Made by a program: the position numbers and the translations under genes. Below the pieces are notes generated by a model that ran no database searches, was not told the DNA's origin, and worked only from the letters and a program-made list of their open reading frames with translations. From assembly GCF_023101085.1 (NCBI RefSeq), contig NZ_CP064703.1, forward strand, positions 7,440,001-7,504,000: 64,000 nucleotides of DNA. The letters are read 5' to 3'. Source of the DNA: Bradyrhizobium sp. 170. Its GTDB lineage: Bacteria > Pseudomonadota > Alphaproteobacteria > Rhizobiales > Xanthobacteraceae. Of this stretch, positions 61,689 through 64,000 are shown one piece after another; the first letter of the stretch is position 1, and the number at the start of each line of letters is the position of its first letter.

Positions 61689-62222
61689 TTATTCGGTCGA
61701 GTACTTGAACTCAGGCATCGCCTTCAGCTGATCCTTTGTCGCACTGAGCATGGCGTGATCCGGATACCACGGATTCTTCTTGGGCGCAGGAGCCGCGGTC
61801 GTCGCAGCACCGGTCGTACCCGTGCCTGTCGTAGGCCTTGCGCCACCGGTGGCGGGCGCGCTCGAGGTGCTGGTATAGGCAATCGGCTCCTCGACGAACT
61901 TCACCTTGTCGATGGGCACCGCAACGAGATGCTCGCCGACGCCGAGGAAGCCGCCGACGCCGATCACCACGGCTTTGATGTCGCCGCTCTTGTCGGCCAG
62001 GAGATCGTTGATCGATCCGAGGCTTTCGTTGCTGTCGTTGTACACGTTCAGGCCGACCAGCTTCGAGGTCCGCCAGTTACCCTTGAACGACGAGGTATCG
62101 GACGCAGCCGCAGGCGCGGCGGTGGTGGCGCGGTCAGTCGTTGCCGAAGGACTTTGCGCGAACGCTACACTCGCCAGCAGCGCGGAAGCCGCGAGGCCGG
62201 CAACGGCAGTTTTGGTTAACAT
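61689..62222 (-). CDS. Secreted PRC-barrel protein
   Basis: 177 residues from the ATG at 62222 (GAGGAG upstream). Signal peptide MLTKTAVAGLAASALLASVA, cut near FAQS. The PRC barrel is KLVGLNVYNDSNESLGSIND, DIKAVVIGVGGFLGVGEHLV. A Thr/Ala/Pro-rich linker and ends in NPWYPDHAMLSATKDQLKAM. Rhizobial PRC-barrel proteins of this form are often induced by general stress; an EcfG-like promoter stands at 62257. Function unknown. Confidence 0.88.
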   Translation of the reverse strand: MLTKTAVAGLAASALLASVAFAQSPSATTDRATTAAPAAASDTSSFKGNWRTSKLVGLNVYNDSNESLGSINDLLADKSGDIKAVVIGVGGFLGVGEHLVAVPIDKVKFVEEPIAYTSTSSAPATGGARPTTGTGTTGAATTAAPAPKKNPWYPDHAMLSATKDQLKAMPEFKYSTE

Positions 62223-62256
62223 ATCCGTTCTCCTCATTTCAGAAACGCTACGAGAA

Positions 62257-62281
62257 AACCCGGCACTTCAACAAGTGTTCC
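62257..62281 (-). promoter_or_regulatory. Candidate EcfG-type promoter for the secreted PRC-barrel gene
   Basis: On the minus strand GGAAC (62281-62277), 16 bp, GGTT (62260-62257); the consensus is GGAAC-N16/17-CGTT, so one mismatch. Start codon 34 bp downstream. Confidence 0.55.
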
Positions 62282-62318
62282 ACATGTTTCGCGTGGAACA
62301 CGGCGGTGCGACACTGCA

Positions 62319-62696
62319 TCAAAAGCCGCCCCAGTAAGGCGGCATGCCGTAATAGCGATGCAGCTCGGCCTCCTTTGCGCGATCGCCCCAGTCGAAATCC
62401 TTGTCCGCACGGAATGACGGGGCGCGCTTCAACTCTTCATCGTCGATGTCGAGTTCGTAGGCTTCGAACTTCATGTTGTAGCGAAGCCGTCCCCAGGGCA
62501 ACGGAATCAGATTGGCCCCGATGCCCAGAAACCCGCCGAAACTCAGTATTGCATAGGATACTTTACCGGTGACCTTGTCGATCATCAGCCGTTCGATATG
62601 GCCGATCATGTCTCCGTTCGGCCGGCGCACCGCGGTCCCCTCGACGCGGTCGCTCGCGATCAACTGATGCGGCTTGGCCATGACGTCGCTTGCCAT
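62319..62696 (-). CDS. Cytoplasmic PRC-barrel protein
   Basis: 125 residues from the ATG at 62696 (GAGAGG upstream). PRC barrel: IASDRVEGTAVRRPNGDMIG, HIERLMIDKVTGKVSYAILS, FGGFLGIGANLIPLPWG. No signal peptide. It resembles general-stress PRC-barrel proteins of alphaproteobacteria. A perfect EcfG-type promoter lies at 62728. It is transcribed in the same direction as the secreted PRC protein that follows, but separately. Confidence 0.88.
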   Translation of the reverse strand: MASDVMAKPHQLIASDRVEGTAVRRPNGDMIGHIERLMIDKVTGKVSYAILSFGGFLGIGANLIPLPWGRLRYNMKFEAYELDIDDEELKRAPSFRADKDFDWGDRAKEAELHRYYGMPPYWGGF

Positions 62697-62727
62697 TGGA
62701 CCTCTCCACACATCCTGTAGGGAAACC

Positions 62728-62752
62728 AACGTCACAATCGCCGCCCGGTTCC
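62728..62752 (-). promoter_or_regulatory. EcfG-type (general stress) promoter, exact match
   Basis: On the minus strand GGAAC (62752-62748), 16 bp, CGTT (62731-62728), fully matching the EcfG consensus. Start codon 31 bp downstream. Confidence 0.8.
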
Positions 62753-62770
62753 CACTGCCGGAAATGAGAC

Positions 62771-62802
62771 AGCCATCCTTCCCTTTTTCGGAAAGGATGG
62801 CT
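62771..62802 (-). terminator. Hairpin downstream of the Gly/Pro/Ser-rich gene (distal)
   Basis: Stem AGCCATCCTTTCC against GGAAGGATGGCT (minus strand, one bulged base) with a loop of Gs and As; a plausible terminator, though without a long U-run. Confidence 0.55.
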
Positions 62803-62818
62803 GCTGCGTCGCTTTATC

Positions 62819-62842
62819 CGCTTCGCGCGAAAGCGCGAAGCG
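62819..62842 (-). terminator. Hairpin downstream of the Gly/Pro/Ser-rich gene (proximal)
   Basis: Perfect 10-bp stem CGCTTCGCGC / GCGCGAAGCG closed by GAAA (plus strand reading), 5 bp after the stop. Confidence 0.6.
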
Positions 62843-62847
62843 CGCGC

Positions 62848-63435
62848 TCAGCTGTGATAGTCGATCAGCAACGCCGAGAAGGAAGCACTGCTCGATGTGC
62901 TCGAACTGCCGGTCGCACCGTAGCTCGTCGATGATGAAGCCGACAGCTGATCCTGCAGCGATTGCAGGAACTGCTTGAGAATGTCGTCGATCGAATTCGT
63001 GCTCGACGAAGTATCGTCGCTCGAGGATGCGCCATCCGCAGGCGGCGGACCGCCGGGACCACCCGGAGGGGGACCGCCGGCGCCGCCCGGGCCGCCGGGC
63101 CCGCCAGCTCCGCCGGGGCCGTTGGCGAAGGCCGCCTTGAAGATGCCCTGCAGTTCGGTGGCCTGGTCGCTGGTCAGCTTGCCGCTTGAAACTTCGCCGG
63201 CGATCAGATCGTCGATCTTCGACTTGAGCTGGTCGGGCGACGGTCGCGTTCCGCTGGCCTGGTCGCTGGCGCGGCTCGCCTGCATCGCGGAATCGATATC
63301 GGTCAGGGCCGCCGACAATGCGTCCTGGTCGGACGACTTGATGGCGCCGGATTTTACTTCGGACAGCAACTCATCCTGCAACTTCTGAAGAGGCGACTGG
63401 TAGGTTTGGGCCGAGGCCGCCGAGATCGAGGTCAT
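62848..63435 (-). CDS. Hypothetical Gly/Pro/Ser-rich protein
   Basis: 195 residues in three parts. The first 105 are helical (QSPLQKLQDELLSEVKSGAI, GEVSSGKLTSDQATELQGIF); the middle 30 are almost only Gly, Pro and Ala (GPGGAGGPGGPGGAGGPPPG); the last 60 are Ser-rich with one helix (SIDDILKQFLQSLQDQLS). No signal peptide or membrane helix. The helical part has two related units (LxSEVKSGAIKSSDQDALSA and IAGEVSSGKLTSDQATELQG), an internal duplication. I do not recognise the family. The end DYHS is polar. Confidence 0.7.
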   Translation of the reverse strand: MTSISAASAQTYQSPLQKLQDELLSEVKSGAIKSSDQDALSAALTDIDSAMQASRASDQASGTRPSPDQLKSKIDDLIAGEVSSGKLTSDQATELQGIFKAAFANGPGGAGGPGGPGGAGGPPPGGPGGPPPADGASSSDDTSSSTNSIDDILKQFLQSLQDQLSASSSTSYGATGSSSTSSSASFSALLIDYHS

Positions 63436-63605
63436 GATAGCTCCGAGCGTTCGTAAATGACGTCACGACCGTAGGGTTAACGACCTTAACGAGGTCTTTT
63501 CGCCTGCCCCCGGACCTGTTGCCCGATGTTGCTCCGAGTCATCCGGAAACATCCGGAAACAAAAATCCTTCGCGCGCAGGCCCGAATCACCGACAAAAGA
63601 TCGAC

Positions 63606-64000
63606 ATGGCGCAGGCAATACCCAACATCCTTGTCGTTGAGGACGATCGCGAGACACGGTCGCTGATCGCAAAATACCTGCGCAACAACGCCTGCAACGT
63701 CACCACCGCAGCCGACGGCCGTGAGATGGCCCGCGCCATGACCGACCGCAGGGTCGACCTTCTGATCCTCGACGTCATGCTGCCCGGCGAGGACGGCCTC
63801 ACGCTCTGCCGCAAGGTGCGCGCCGAGTCGCAGACCCCGATCATCATGCTGACCGCGCGCGGCGAGGACATCGATCGCATCCTCGGCTTGGAGATGGGCG
63901 CCGACGACTATCTCGCCAAACCGTTCAACCCGCGCGAATTGCTGGCCCGGATCAACGCGGTGCTGCGCCGGCAGGCCTTGGCCTACACCGCCAGCGCCAC
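63606..64000 (+). CDS. OmpR-family response regulator, 5' part (runs off window edge)
   Basis: The receiver domain is complete or nearly so: MAQAIPNILVVEDDRETRSL with the acidic pair Asp13/Asp14, phosphorylated Asp 56 in DLLILDVMLPGEDG, Thr in IIMLTARGED and Lys in LAKPFNPREL. A helix and the start of the linker (RINAVLRRQALAYTASA) follow, as in OmpR-type proteins with a C-terminal winged helix, which lies outside. The ATG is at 63606; there is no strong ribosome site. The paired histidine kinase is presumably downstream. Confidence 0.9.
   Translation, partial: MAQAIPNILVVEDDRETRSLIAKYLRNNACNVTTAADGREMARAMTDRRVDLLILDVMLPGEDGLTLCRKVRAESQTPIIMLTARGEDIDRILGLEMGADDYLAKPFNPRELLARINAVLRRQALAYTASA

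Overview
The window is GC-rich chromosomal DNA from an alphaproteobacterium and most resembles Bradyrhizobium and its close relatives. This is an inference. It rests on the dcw gene order, meso-DAP-type MurE, a bacterial type A RNase P RNA, a PmtA-like phospholipid N-methyltransferase, PRC-barrel/EcfG-like promoter pairs and several families of roughly 80-130 bp palindromic intergenic repeats. I found no rRNA, tRNA, CRISPR array, intact insertion sequence or prophage.

Bases 1-15626 are a peptidoglycan and division (dcw) cluster read on the minus strand in the order rsmH-ftsL-ftsI-murE-murF-mraY-murD-[extra gene]-ftsW-murG-murC-murB-ddl (cut by the window edge). Several neighbours overlap by 4 bp. 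A secreted DUF5107-like protein, bracketed by two copies of one palindromic repeat, sits between murD and ftsW. A divergent cytoplasmic AmpD-type amidase follows at 16185.

Bases 17107-30267 are accessory genes: an ECF42-like sigma factor with its DGPF/YCII partner, a PAS protein, rnpB (19435-19851), two paralogous alpha/beta hydrolases around an AraC regulator, TauE/SafE and EamA transporters, an ABC exporter, and an EmrAB-type drug pump divergent from its TetR repressor (operator 30346-30366).

Bases 31111-46229 hold a TonB-dependent siderophore receptor, a diguanylate cyclase beside a decayed PilZ-like gene, a KTSC protein, a TetR-controlled molybdenum hydroxylase operon (fused FeS/Moco subunit plus FAD subunit), an extensin-like lipoprotein, a 31-residue membrane peptide with its own promoter and terminator, a divergent pair of DUF2147 paralogues with twin palindromes between them, a degenerate stretch (about 44.4-45.5 kb) and a stand-alone DnaB-like RecA ATPase.

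Bases 46636-64000 hold small secreted proteins, a FecR-domain protein with a Pro/Gln/Gly tail, a Nudix hydrolase, a group of lipid-related genes (psd, class III aminotransferase, membrane protein, pmtA-like, glycosyltransferase), an orphan TAXI binding protein, an L,D-transpeptidase, a MocR regulator divergent from a PNPOx-family protein, a DUF4403 protein, dodecin, two PRC-barrel proteins with EcfG-like promoters, a Gly/Pro/Ser-rich protein and the start of an OmpR-type response regulator.

The most interesting points are the repeat-bracketed gene inside the dcw cluster, the twin operators between the DUF2147 paralogues, the psd/aminotransferase pair whose start codons share one CATG, the fused molybdoenzyme, and the EcfG-like promoters on small envelope or stress genes.
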